Shown here: piece by piece, positions 9,274 through 17,817 of the stretch
Layout of the letters: each line of letters starts with the position of its first letter
Position numbering within the stretch: the stretch's first letter is position 1
Source: Fusibacter_C sp942493125
Lineage (GTDB): Bacteria; Bacillota; Clostridia; Peptostreptococcales; Acidaminobacteraceae
Assembly (NCBI GenBank): GCA_942493125.1
Contig: OW818667.1
Coordinates: forward strand, 868,001 to 932,000
Direction of reading: 5' to 3'
Length of the DNA stretch: 64,000 bases
Program-made: the position numbers and the translations under genes
Notes under the pieces: generated by a model
What the model was told of the DNA's origin: nothing
The model's input: the letters and a program-made list of their open reading frames with translations, nothing else
Databases searched by the model: none

Positions 9274-10665
9274 TTATGCGACTTCTTCCACTTTAATCTT
9301 CTCCATAGTAATACCAGTGAAACCGTAGAAGATTGAAACAAGTGGGTTGATTAAGTTAAGGAAGCAATATGGCACGTAAGTCCATGGTGCTAATCCTAAA
9401 GTACCAATCATGAACGCACCGCAAGTATTCCAAGGAATCAGTGGTGACGTCAATGTACCTGAATCTTCAAGTACACGTGATAAGTTTTTAGGAGCAAGAC
9501 CGCGCTCATCAAACGCTGTTTTAAACATTCTACCAGGAATAACGATAGAAAGGTATTGATCGCCAGCGAGGATGTTCATACCTAATGCTGTGATGATAAC
9601 AGAAAGAACTAAAGTACCTGTAGATTTTGCAAATCCTAAAATAACACTTGCAAGTGCTTCAAGCATACCTGTTTTTTCCATAACGCCACCAAACGCCATA
9701 GCGCAAAGGATCAGAGAAACTGTCCACATCATACTGTCAAGACCACCACGTGTAAGAAGTGTATCGACAAATTCGATGCCTGTAGCTGATTCATAACCAT
9801 AGTGAAGTGAGTTTATAACATCGCCCAATGAAGAACCTTGGAACATCATAGCTGCAACGCCACCTAAGATCGCGCCGCCAAATAAACCTGGGATTGCAGG
9901 GACTTTCATAACGACGATTCCGATTGTGATAAGTGGAATTAACAATAACAAAGGACTCATGTTAAAGTCCATTGCAAGACCTTCGTTGATTTGGTTGATC
10001 ATCGTTAAATCTAAGTTGTCAGATGAGTATCTCATACCGACAATAATAAACAAGATTGCAGAGATGACATATGAAGGACCTGTTGTATAAATCATGTGCT
10101 TGATATGATCAAACAATTTTGCGCCTGCCATAGCTGGAGCCAAGTTTGTCGTATCAGAAAGAGGTGACATTTTGTCGCCGAAGTAAGCACCTGAGATAAT
10201 AGCACCACCGATAACTGGAGCAGGGATATTTAAGCTCATACCGATACCCATTAAAGCGATACCAACTGTACCAGCAGTTGTCCATGAAGAACCAGTTGCC
10301 AATGAAACAACAGAACACATCAATAAAGTTGCCAATAAGAAAATTTTAGGTGATAAGACGAGTAATCCATAATGAATCATCGTAGGAACGACACCTGAAA
10401 GGATCCAAGTACCAATAACCATACCGATAATCATAAGAATGAGTATTGCACCCATTGACATTTTGATTGTATCAACAATACCTTCTTCAATTTCAGACCA
10501 TTTCATCTTCAATACGAACATACCGATAAGTGCTGCAAAAATCGCAGATGTAAATAACGGAATGTGTGGTGAAGCTTCGACGATTTGAATTGCATAGTAA
10601 AGTGAGCCAATTAAAAATAAAACAGGAATGAGAGCAATTAATGGTGAAACTTTTCTTTTTTCCAT
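9274..10665 (-). CDS. nhaC: NhaC-family Na+/H+ antiporter
   Basis: This 463-residue membrane protein has about 11-12 hydrophobic segments and the conserved segments of the NhaC antiporters, including GSSWTTAGTVG and GDKMSPLSDTTNLAP. It would exchange sodium for protons at the cytoplasmic membrane; some family members exchange organic anions instead. GGGGG precedes the ATG. A -10 box TATAAT lies at 10721-10726 without a good -35, and a direct repeat sits upstream. The adjacent upstream two-component genes on the same strand suggest activator-dependent expression. Confidence 0.92.
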   Translation of the reverse strand: MEKRKVSPLIALIPVLFLIGSLYYAIQIVEASPHIPLFTSAIFAALIGMFVLKMKWSEIEEGIVDTIKMSMGAILILMIIGMVIGTWILSGVVPTMIHYGLLVLSPKIFLLATLLMCSVVSLATGSSWTTAGTVGIALMGIGMSLNIPAPVIGGAIISGAYFGDKMSPLSDTTNLAPAMAGAKLFDHIKHMIYTTGPSYVISAILFIIVGMRYSSDNLDLTMINQINEGLAMDFNMSPLLLLIPLITIGIVVMKVPAIPGLFGGAILGGVAAMMFQGSSLGDVINSLHYGYESATGIEFVDTLLTRGGLDSMMWTVSLILCAMAFGGVMEKTGMLEALASVILGFAKSTGTLVLSVIITALGMNILAGDQYLSIVIPGRMFKTAFDERGLAPKNLSRVLEDSGTLTSPLIPWNTCGAFMIGTLGLAPWTYVPYCFLNLINPLVSIFYGFTGITMEKIKVEEVA

Positions 10666-10782
10666 CTTGTTTTCCCCCTATAATTTAACAAACCGCACAA
10701 GGCCGTATGTCATTGTGTTAATTATAGGTAATGACTTCTTAATAATTTAAAATAACTCAAAAAAATACATCTAACAATCTGA

Positions 10783-10817
10783 AAATTGTAAACTTTTTTC
10801 GCAAATCGTAAACTTTT
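10783..10817 (-). promoter_or_regulatory. Direct-repeat operator candidate upstream of nhaC
   Basis: Two 15-base copies of AAAAGTTTACRATTT (minus strand) lie at 10783-10797 and 10803-10817, differing at one base, with a period of 20 bp, about two helix turns. They sit just after the response-regulator stop and about 60-90 bp upstream of the nhaC TATAAT. This is the expected form of a site for a dimeric response regulator. Confidence 0.5.
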
Positions 10818-10818
10818 A

Positions 10819-11679
10819 TCACATTTCATCGACAATCAATATCAAATTATCCATAAATTTCTTTATATTGATTTTTCCACCAGTTATACGTTTGCCTCTT
10901 ATGAACTCCATTTCCTGCCTGACTTGGTCAAAATCAAAGAGCGAGTTTGAATATTTCACATAAGTTTCGTTTAAATAATCTTCTATACCTAAGTTTGCTA
11001 TATTGCTAAGGCCTTTGTTGATCGTCCGTCTGATGCGCTGCTCCATAGCCTTTGGATTTTCTGAAAGACCACCCGACAAATCTTTGAGTTTCATATTGGA
11101 ACTGCTGGATTTTGAGTGCATGATATGAATACACAATTTAATAATCTCTTCACAGCCAACTTCGCCTAATATCCCCAGTCGTGAAAAAACCATTTTGAAT
11201 TTTTTCTCTACATCTTGATCAGCATCACCTTCGTGAAAGTTTGAAGGCATCGACGTTGTTTTATGATCTTCAAGTGATAATACCTGCTTGATTTTTTTTA
11301 AATTGTTTTCAAGGTTGATTTGTTCAGACAAGTTTCGGACGACCTGTATGATTTCCTTTTTATTGACGGGTTTGCTTATAAAAAAAGTGATGCCTTTCTC
11401 ATAGGCGTCGCCAACGATTTTTTTTGAAGAAACTTGTGAGACCATGATGCACTTACTCGCGGGACTTACTTGTTTAAATTTCTCAACAAAACTGATGCCA
11501 TCAAGGTTCGGCATCAATAAATCTACAATCAAAATATCTGGTTTTAAAAGACAGACCTCATCCAGTGCAGTGAGGCTGTTGTCGCTTGTGCCAATCAATT
11601 CACCAAGATTGCCATCCAGTACGATTTCTTCGATCATTTTTACGATACTGACATCATCGTCGACTATATATATTTTCAT
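10819..11679 (-). CDS. Response regulator with YcbB/GlnL-type output domain
   Basis: The N-terminal receiver domain (1-120) has the acidic pocket DDD (7-9), phospho-acceptor D53 in IVDLLMPNLDG and a conserved lysine near 104. The C-terminal part (about 145-286) resembles the YcbB domain of Bacillus subtilis GlnL, a DNA-binding output. It follows the histidine kinase gene after a 39-base gap, and nhaC lies next on the same strand. In B. subtilis the GlnK-GlnL pair controls a glutamine transporter gene; here the likely target is nhaC, by position only. Confidence 0.88.
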   Translation of the reverse strand: MKIYIVDDDVSIVKMIEEIVLDGNLGELIGTSDNSLTALDEVCLLKPDILIVDLLMPNLDGISFVEKFKQVSPASKCIMVSQVSSKKIVGDAYEKGITFFISKPVNKKEIIQVVRNLSEQINLENNLKKIKQVLSLEDHKTTSMPSNFHEGDADQDVEKKFKMVFSRLGILGEVGCEEIIKLCIHIMHSKSSSSNMKLKDLSGGLSENPKAMEQRIRRTINKGLSNIANLGIEDYLNETYVKYSNSLFDFDQVRQEMEFIRGKRITGGKINIKKFMDNLILIVDEM

Positions 11680-11718
11680 TACTAACCCCCTAGACTCTTA
11701 CTAGCTAGTTACCTTCTT

Positions 11719-12993
11719 TTAAATATTCGCTTTTGGTATTTGAAGTTCAAATCTAGTGCCGATCTTCGGTTTGGAAAACACTTCGATTTTTCCATCAAAA
11801 TAGTTTTCAATAATGTCTTTAACCAATGTTAGACCAATGCCCCGATTTGAATTGCCCGTATAGTCGTCATATTTTGTCGAAAAACCGGCTTTAAAAATAA
11901 ACTCAAGCGTCTCTGTATCCATACCAGAACCGTTATCAATAATGGTAAAATAATGACTGTATTCGTCTTCTGAATGGATCAATTTGATCTCTCCATTGCC
12001 ATCAATGGCCTCAATGGCATTGTTGATGAGATTTCTCAAGGTCGACATGACCATGCTGTGTTCATGAACTGGCGCTTTGCTTTGAACATCAAAATCCAAG
12101 ATAATATTTCTTTGTTCTTTCTCGATGGTTCTCAGTGTGCTGATATAGAGTATTTTCGTTAAATCTGCAAGAGACAATTTATCAAACGGTGTCTCTTCTA
12201 TTATAATATCATCTATGCCCTCAATAACTCTGAAATAGTTCTTTTTTATTTCATGAACATTTTTAGCAATATTTAGAGCTTTTGTCTTTTGGTCCTCAGG
12301 ACTTAGGGTATCGTATTCACGGTATAAACTGAAAGCTTCGTCCATGACGGATTCCACATGCTCTGTATTGTTCTTCAGAAAATAGATTTCACCTCTTAAG
12401 TCTGAAAGTAAATTCATCTGCATTCGATAGCGTTCATCATGCTCCTCTTTTCTGAGAAAAAAGTTATAATATTTAATGGCACTAATCAACAAAATGGATA
12501 TGGTCGCACGAATGACGGCTACGAGCATCAGCGTCGCCATGACTTCATTTGACAGATAGTCTTCTATGCCAAACCTTGAGATGAATTCAGCGGCATTTCC
12601 TGCAAAATCGCATGCCAACGCCGAAAAGAAAAAGGCATAAAGTGTCTTATTCTCTCGTTTATAAAATAACAGCGTAAATAAAACACCGTAAGTTAAATCG
12701 AAGTATAAAAAATTGAAATCCGCCCAGAACGCATTGGCAAAACTGCCATAATAATAGTAGCCAGTCACCGTCCTGAACAAGAGGCCTATGCCCGCGATAA
12801 ACAAAGATGTATACGCTGGAACCAGTCGACGATCCAGATAATAATAAATCGGCAGGATGACGACCGCGAGATTAATTGTGTAATCGAATGGAAAAATCTT
12901 CAGATAGAACCCTGATATAATCGCATCAACAAAACCGATCAATATCATTTTTTTAATCTGAACATTTAAGAAACTATTTGATTCAAGCCTCAT
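11719..12993 (-). CDS. Membrane sensor histidine kinase (GlnK/YcbA-like)
   Basis: Residues 1-180 hold about five to six membrane segments without a large external domain. A helical region at 190-270 contains the probable phospho-acceptor H247 in NVHEIKKNY. The ATPase domain follows with NLINNAIEAI (N box), DNGSGMD (G1) and RGIGL (G2). It should phosphorylate the adjacent response regulator. The start codon overlaps the end of the DUF2161 gene by 11 bases, and GGAG lies upstream. The stimulus is unknown; the membrane-embedded sensor suggests a signal in or near the bilayer. Confidence 0.9.
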   Translation of the reverse strand: MRLESNSFLNVQIKKMILIGFVDAIISGFYLKIFPFDYTINLAVVILPIYYYLDRRLVPAYTSLFIAGIGLLFRTVTGYYYYGSFANAFWADFNFLYFDLTYGVLFTLLFYKRENKTLYAFFFSALACDFAGNAAEFISRFGIEDYLSNEVMATLMLVAVIRATISILLISAIKYYNFFLRKEEHDERYRMQMNLLSDLRGEIYFLKNNTEHVESVMDEAFSLYREYDTLSPEDQKTKALNIAKNVHEIKKNYFRVIEGIDDIIIEETPFDKLSLADLTKILYISTLRTIEKEQRNIILDFDVQSKAPVHEHSMVMSTLRNLINNAIEAIDGNGEIKLIHSEDEYSHYFTIIDNGSGMDTETLEFIFKAGFSTKYDDYTGNSNRGIGLTLVKDIIENYFDGKIEVFSKPKIGTRFELQIPKANI

Positions 12994-13771
12994 TACTTAC
13001 TCCATCTTGACTTAATAAAAATTCTACTACTGGGGAAAACTCTATGAGGGCACTCAAGCCATCATCAGAGAGACCATAGATGCCTTTGTCGCGTCTTATA
13101 AACCAATTGTAGTAGTTTTGAGTGAAAATACTTGCAACCTTTTTTGGGGCAATTCCATATACTTCAAATGACTTCGCCTTTTCATGCCCTAACGTGTACA
13201 TGTAATGGGCCACCAATAGACACTGTTCCTTGTAGCCCGTCATGAGCTTCGTCTTATGGGAGCCAGCTTTATTAAAATCGCCATGTCTTTTGTTGAACTC
13301 CGCAATCAATTGTTCTCGTCTTCCCTTTTTTTGGCGTCTGCTTCTCTCGAAATCAAAGTTCTCCGGCTTTAAGACTTCGACGACAATCGGTTCACTAGCG
13401 CGAAAGTTGACGAGTAAAAGCCCAATATTTAACCGTTTAAGTGTTAAAAGTGTCATCTTGAATCGCTTGGTTTCCACGGCTTTATAATCGTGAACGACTG
13501 CAATATAAGTGAGATCTGCAATCCCCTGTCGCTCAACAGCCTGATTGATCACTTCAAGATTGAGCTTAAGCTTAAGTTCTATCGCGATGATAAAATCCTC
13601 ATTGTAGAGACCGACCATATCAATGGTCTTGACTTCTGTTTTTACCTCACATCCTTGTTCCTGCAGCCATCGCTTCACAGGGGTATGTAAATCTGTCTCT
13701 TTTTGAATCTCAATCTGTATTTCATTTTTGATATCGTCTAACTTATCTTCAAATCCTTCATATGTAATCAA
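12983..13771 (-). CDS. DUF2161-family protein, PD-(D/E)XK nuclease-like fold
   Basis: The 262-residue protein matches DUF2161, predicted to have the PD-(D/E)XK phosphodiesterase fold. The core is visible as a conserved D in TIDMVGLY followed by the E-x-K of IAIELKLKL, about residues 50-70. A basic stretch (about 145-160) may touch nucleic acid. The start is TTG at 13771, supported by AGAGGGGG upstream. It overlaps the histidine kinase gene by 11 bases. Substrate and role are unknown; no defence genes are nearby. Confidence 0.75.
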   Translation of the reverse strand: MITYEGFEDKLDDIKNEIQIEIQKETDLHTPVKRWLQEQGCEVKTEVKTIDMVGLYNEDFIIAIELKLKLNLEVINQAVERQGIADLTYIAVVHDYKAVETKRFKMTLLTLKRLNIGLLLVNFRASEPIVVEVLKPENFDFERSRRQKKGRREQLIAEFNKRHGDFNKAGSHKTKLMTGYKEQCLLVAHYMYTLGHEKAKSFEVYGIAPKKVASIFTQNYYNWFIRRDKGIYGLSDDGLSALIEFSPVVEFLLSQDGVSNEA

Positions 13772-13854
13772 ACGTTGGCCGCCCCCTCTTTAATGCTTTT
13801 TACTTATTTTAATCAATTCTTGGCAATCTGTCTATGGACCATATCGGTAATCGT

Positions 13855-13901
13855 CAAAAAAGCACACGTAGTAAACGCTAAATGCGTTTCGTACGTGTGC
13901 T
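13855..13901 (-). terminator. Terminator after the acetyltransferase gene
   Basis: A long stem AGCACACGTA / TACGTGTGCT with an inner AAACGC/GCGTTT pair is flanked on the minus strand by six T residues. It ends transcription from the 14-16 kb genes. Confidence 0.88.
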
Positions 13902-13910
13902 TTTAAATAA

Positions 13911-14447
13911 TTAATGCGATGTCGTGTCTTTGCGCCACCAAGTTAATCCACGAATTTCGTCATACGCATCAAAACCCAACTTTTTCAATATGGCATGTGA
14001 TGCATCATTTTCTGGTTCAGTGGATGCTTTAAACTGTTTGACGCCAGGCTGTTGTTGCGCCCAATCCATAAGGGCTATCAGCGCTTCCGTTGTATACCCT
14101 TGATTCCAATAGCCTTCTTCTATGCCATATCCAATCTCAACGGCACCATTTTCATCTGGTGGACCTTTAAAACATACCCCTCCGATTATGGCGTTTTCGG
14201 ATTTTAGGATCATCTCCCAGCTCGTATACCACAAATAATTGTCGGGATCATTTATCGCCGCATAATGTGCTTGTCCAAAGACGTACTGAATCTCACGGTC
14301 TTGCTCTTCCATTGTGACCTTTAAGCCTAAATTTCTTTGGACTTCGCCATAGTGATGGCAATAATGGTATAGATTTTCAATATCAAGTGCGACAACGATC
14401 AATCTAGGCGTCGTCAATGTCACCCATTTCTCTAAATTAAAATGCAT
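13911..14447 (-). CDS. GNAT-family N-acetyltransferase
   Basis: The 178-residue protein is a RimJ/RimL-like GNAT enzyme that would transfer an acetyl group from acetyl-CoA. It begins with the family's TPRLIV segment, has EIGYGIEEGYWNQGYTTEA as the beta4-alpha3 acetyl-CoA region, and ends with the LKKLGF helix-strand typical of this group. The ATG at 14447 lies inside the end of the ferritin-like gene (11-base overlap). Ribosome site is weak, which suits translational coupling. Acceptor substrate unknown. Confidence 0.88.
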   Translation of the reverse strand: MHFNLEKWVTLTTPRLIVVALDIENLYHYCHHYGEVQRNLGLKVTMEEQDREIQYVFGQAHYAAINDPDNYLWYTSWEMILKSENAIIGGVCFKGPPDENGAVEIGYGIEEGYWNQGYTTEALIALMDWAQQQPGVKQFKASTEPENDASHAILKKLGFDAYDEIRGLTWWRKDTTSH

Positions 14448-14928
14448 CAAAGCCTTGTTCTGCCCACCAATCTTTAATTAAAAGATCATAGGATGCGGAA
14501 AACTGCTCAAGGTGAACCTGCTCCCATTTGGATAGCACTTCAAATAACTGTCTTGCCGCCTCTACAGTCGTTTCTTTGGCTGCTTTATCATAAAATGCCA
14601 CTGAAGCGCGCTCCATTTCCATACCGATACCGAATACAGATACGGCGATATTTGCATTTTGCGACTGTAGATTGTCCCATCTAAAAATCGCAGGACTTGG
14701 TGGATTTTCAATGGTTGCAAGTGTCGTATGATCATCTGGATTGCCACTTAACTTCTTAAATGCATCTTTCAGCCAATCTATATGCTTCAGTTCTTCATTG
14801 GCTAAATTTAAGAAAGCTTTTTTCACATCTTCCTCTGTCGTATTATAAGCTGCCATTTTGTAGAATTCATACCCTTCAACTTCGTTCAAAATTGCTTGTT
14901 TAAATACCTCAACATCTCTCTTCAACAT
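14437..14928 (-). CDS. Ferritin-like / rubrerythrin-type di-iron protein
   Basis: The 163-residue four-helix protein has a pair of metal-binding helices: EGYEFY plus EELKH near residues 18-50, and E-x-E followed by EQVHLEQF near 105-140. This matches rubrerythrin-type ferritin-like domains, which bind two irons and often reduce peroxide. No rubredoxin-like CxxC domain is attached. GAGG precedes the ATG. It is 12 bases downstream of pepA. Function beyond oxidative-stress or iron handling is not readable. Confidence 0.82.
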   Translation of the reverse strand: MLKRDVEVFKQAILNEVEGYEFYKMAAYNTTEEDVKKAFLNLANEELKHIDWLKDAFKKLSGNPDDHTTLATIENPPSPAIFRWDNLQSQNANIAVSVFGIGMEMERASVAFYDKAAKETTVEAARQLFEVLSKWEQVHLEQFSASYDLLIKDWWAEQGFDAF

Positions 14929-14940
14929 ATTAAGACCTCT

Positions 14941-16395
14941 CTATTTACTCATTTTTTTAGCAAGGTATACCAGTGGTATCGCACCTGATCCAGTGCCGCC
15001 TTTTGAATAGACGCCATCGGCTTTTTCTTTAAATGCAGTCCCCGCTATATCAATATGTACCCAAGGGACCTCTTTAACAAACTCTCCAATGAAAATTCCC
15101 GCCGTAATCGTACCTGGCGAACCAGCTGTGTTGGTCAAATCAGCTTGTTCGTGTTTCACAAGTTCTTTATAGGCATCGAGTATCGGCATTCTCCAGATCG
15201 TCTCGTTCGCTTTAGCAAACGCTTTATCGACTAAGTTGAAGAAGTCGTCATTATTCGAAATAACCGGTGCAGCTTCTGAGCCAAGGCAATGAATGGCAGC
15301 GCCAGTCAATGTCGCGATATCCAGTACAAAGCTCGCATTTTCACGCTCTATCGCGTAAGTGACTGCATCGACCAAAGTCAATCTGCCTTCCGCATCTGTG
15401 TTGCCGATGTAAATGCTCTTGCCACCCATTGACCCGATGATATCGCCTGGCTTATAGCTCATCCCAGAAATCATATTTTCACAAGCAGCGACAACTGCCG
15501 TCACATTGACTTTCAAATTCAATTTACCGATGGCACCCATAGCTGAGATAACAGCGCTTGCGCCGCCCATATCGTCCTTCATAGTCACCATCGATGCCGT
15601 TGGCTTGATGGATAGGCCACCAGAATCATACGTGAGGCCCTTGCCAACAAAAGCAATCGTTTTGTCTGAATCTGGATCGCCTTTATGTCTCATGACGATG
15701 AGTCTTGGCGGGTTCGATGACGCTTTGGCTACAGCGAGGTAAGCTTGCATGCCAAGTGCCTCAATTGCAGGTTCTTCAAAGATTTCCACTTCGATGTTGG
15801 CTGCTTCACAATACGTTTTGGCAAGCTCAGCAAGTTTTTCTGGCGTCATGACATTGGCTGGCATATTCGTCAAATAGCGCGAGAAGACGTTGGTTTCGCC
15901 TAATATTTTACCTTCCTCAAAGCTGTCGCGATCGAGCTCCAATCCACTCACCGAAACTTCTGTGACAGTACTTGGTTTAGCGTCTGTCTTGTAGTCATTG
16001 AATTCATAATCGCTCATGATGAACGTTTCACCCATCATGCGAGCGAGCTTCTTGTCGACTGAAGTGCATGCCGCAACTGCTGAAGCATCAACTGCAATTT
16101 TTTTGACTTTCTTTGCTTTTAGCGCCTTGAAAGCTTCAGCAAGGCTTTTTCTATATTTAGTTGGTGTAAAAGAATCTTCATCACCCACTCCGATCAATGT
16201 GATTTCATGGTATTTACCCTCATAGACCAAAGACAACGGTTGCATCTGTCCTATTTTTGATTCAAAAGTCTCATTTTCTTTCAATTGTTTGACTGGTACT
16301 GAAAGATAGTCTGGCACCGGCGTGTCTTTTCCTAAACAAACGATGAGTCCGTCCACTTCGTCCAAATTGATGCTTTGCTTTAAATCGATAATCAT
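14941..16395 (-). CDS. pepA: Leucyl aminopeptidase (M17)
   Basis: This is a cytosolic M17 zinc or manganese aminopeptidase of 484 residues that removes N-terminal residues from peptides. The signature NTDAEGRL and the lysine region VGKGLTYDSGGL are present, as is the second metal-binding stretch KDDMGGA. GGAGG lies upstream of the ATG. It is the first gene of a group with the ferritin-like and acetyltransferase genes. The 412-base region upstream contains repeat elements. Confidence 0.96.
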   Translation of the reverse strand: MIIDLKQSINLDEVDGLIVCLGKDTPVPDYLSVPVKQLKENETFESKIGQMQPLSLVYEGKYHEITLIGVGDEDSFTPTKYRKSLAEAFKALKAKKVKKIAVDASAVAACTSVDKKLARMMGETFIMSDYEFNDYKTDAKPSTVTEVSVSGLELDRDSFEEGKILGETNVFSRYLTNMPANVMTPEKLAELAKTYCEAANIEVEIFEEPAIEALGMQAYLAVAKASSNPPRLIVMRHKGDPDSDKTIAFVGKGLTYDSGGLSIKPTASMVTMKDDMGGASAVISAMGAIGKLNLKVNVTAVVAACENMISGMSYKPGDIIGSMGGKSIYIGNTDAEGRLTLVDAVTYAIERENASFVLDIATLTGAAIHCLGSEAAPVISNNDDFFNLVDKAFAKANETIWRMPILDAYKELVKHEQADLTNTAGSPGTITAGIFIGEFVKEVPWVHIDIAGTAFKEKADGVYSKGGTGSGAIPLVYLAKKMSK

Positions 16396-16482
16396 ATGGC
16401 CTCCATTATAATGTCTATTATTTTGCTAACCGAAATAATTTACTAGTCTCATTTTATCATACCTTTATTTCTGCTTAAATAA

Positions 16483-16596
16483 GGAAATTGCATAATTACC
16501 AAATAAGTCACAAAAATATAGTTTCACATGGCAACAATGGATTATTAACGTCATTTTCATGTGAGAAATTACTCAAATTGGAATTATGCGATTTCC
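16483..16596. repeat. MITE-like element, copy A (114 bp)
   Basis: The element starts GGAAATTGCATAATT and ends with the inverted form AATTATGCGATTTCC, one mismatch. Read in reverse it aligns with copies B and C, sharing the left end through CCAATTT, an ACTTAT motif near the right end, and GGTAATTATGCAATTTCC. It has no coding capacity. A clear target duplication is not seen at this copy. Confidence 0.8.
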
Positions 16597-16718
16597 TCTT
16601 AACATTTTTTGTTAAATGATAAAAAAATGTAAAGATTTGCGGAAATTATATATGGCGTATTTTCCTAGATTTATAGACTTAAAATTGATAAACTATAGTC
16701 TATACTAATATTAAGTGA
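16597..16718. other. Non-coding AT-rich spacer before hutG
   Basis: Between the two repeat copies there is an AT-rich stretch without an ORF. It holds a short hairpin TTAAC-N7-GTTAA near 16599 and an inverted repeat ATAGACT (16673-16679) / AGTCTAT (16697-16703), which could be an operator for hutG. No confident promoter is assigned. Confidence 0.4.
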
Positions 16719-16790
16719 GGCAATTACAACTTTCCAATTAAAAGATATTTCTCACATGAAAATGACGTTAACTATTGATACATTAAAATT
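16719..16790. repeat. Degenerate partial copy of the MITE-like element
   Basis: A GGCAATTAC...CCAATT start resembles the element end. A 25-base segment at 16747-16771 is an exact inverted copy of 16545-16569 in copy A. The right end is missing. It lies directly before the hutG ribosome site. Confidence 0.6.
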
Positions 16791-16808
16791 TTACAAATAG
16801 AGGTCTAT

Positions 16809-17801
16809 ATGAATGATACTTATCAAAAACCTGATATGAGCAGTTGGACAGGTCGCATCGATTCAAGGGATAACTATGACGCCTTCAGATGGCATCAATG
16901 GGTTAGGCCATTGGATTTGACCGTCGCTATAAACGAAATGCCCCCTTTCAAAGTAGGGATCGCCATCCTCGGCTTCTGTAGTGATGAAGGGGTGAGGCGC
17001 AATCTTGGACGCACCGGTGCCGCAAAAGGACCACATAGCATAAGAAAAGAGCTATGCAATTTACCATGTAGCTTCACTCAAGAACTCAGACTTTTCGATG
17101 CAGGCAATATCCTTTGCGACGATGGCAACCTTGAACGCAGCCAGCGTTCACTGGCGGAGGCCGTTGACAAGCTCCTTAATCTCGGCCTGTTTCCAATCGT
17201 GCTCGGTGGTGGCCACGAGGTCGCCTACGGAGACTACCTTGGTTTACTTAAGCGCGGTTTATCACCAGGCATCGTCAATTTTGACGCGCATTTTGACATA
17301 AGACCTTATGAGATCCAAGGGTCATCTGGAACAATGTTCAGACAGATTTATGACGACTTATCACAAGCTGGTAAGCCCTTCAACTATTTTGCCATTGGCA
17401 TTCAAAAACGCGGTAACACGGTTGACCTTTTTAAAACCGCAGAACGCATGGGGACACAGTATCTCATGGCGAAGGACATCGGCGAAGGCGACTTGTCGGA
17501 AGCACTAAAAAAGCTGGATGTCTTCCTAGAAAGACAGAGCCAGCTTTATGTGACGATATGCAGCGACGTATTTTCATCGGCTTTTGCACCTGGCGTCAGT
17601 GCTACCCAACCCCTTGGTCTTAGCCCTGAACGCGTTTTGAGGTTCTTTAAAACGATCTTTAGATCTGGAAAAGTTGTCCTTTTCGATATCGCGGAAGTAT
17701 CGCCTCGCTTTGACAGCGACAACGTCACATCGAATGTCGCAGCGACGTTTGTCTTTTCTGCCATCAACTCGCTTGCATCGATTCATCACATCGGTTTATA
17801 G
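16809..17801 (+). CDS. hutG: Formimidoylglutamase-like arginase-family hydrolase
   Basis: The 330-residue protein is a ureohydrolase most like HutG, which splits formiminoglutamate to glutamate and formamide in histidine breakdown. Metal-site motifs are GGGHE (H136) and DAHFD (159-163). The last motif reads C251-S-D253 followed by FAPGVS, where the arginase family normally has D-x-D, so one expected manganese ligand is a cysteine. AGAGG precedes the ATG. No other hut gene is near. Agmatinase or another guanidino hydrolase is possible, but length and the APGVSA segment favour HutG. It converges with gatB, stops 16 bases apart, with no terminator seen. Confidence 0.78.
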   Translation: MNDTYQKPDMSSWTGRIDSRDNYDAFRWHQWVRPLDLTVAINEMPPFKVGIAILGFCSDEGVRRNLGRTGAAKGPHSIRKELCNLPCSFTQELRLFDAGNILCDDGNLERSQRSLAEAVDKLLNLGLFPIVLGGGHEVAYGDYLGLLKRGLSPGIVNFDAHFDIRPYEIQGSSGTMFRQIYDDLSQAGKPFNYFAIGIQKRGNTVDLFKTAERMGTQYLMAKDIGEGDLSEALKKLDVFLERQSQLYVTICSDVFSSAFAPGVSATQPLGLSPERVLRFFKTIFRSGKVVLFDIAEVSPRFDSDNVTSNVAATFVFSAINSLASIHHIGL

Positions 17802-17817
17802 AATGTACCAATGTTGA

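Noticed and set aside
12983..13771. Restriction or anti-phage system
   Set aside because: Only a nuclease-like fold is seen; no methylase, helicase or other defence partner is adjacent.
14437..14450. TTG at 14450 as start of the acetyltransferase
   Set aside because: The next codon is ATG, which gives the usual family N terminus; the ribosome site does not favour TTG.
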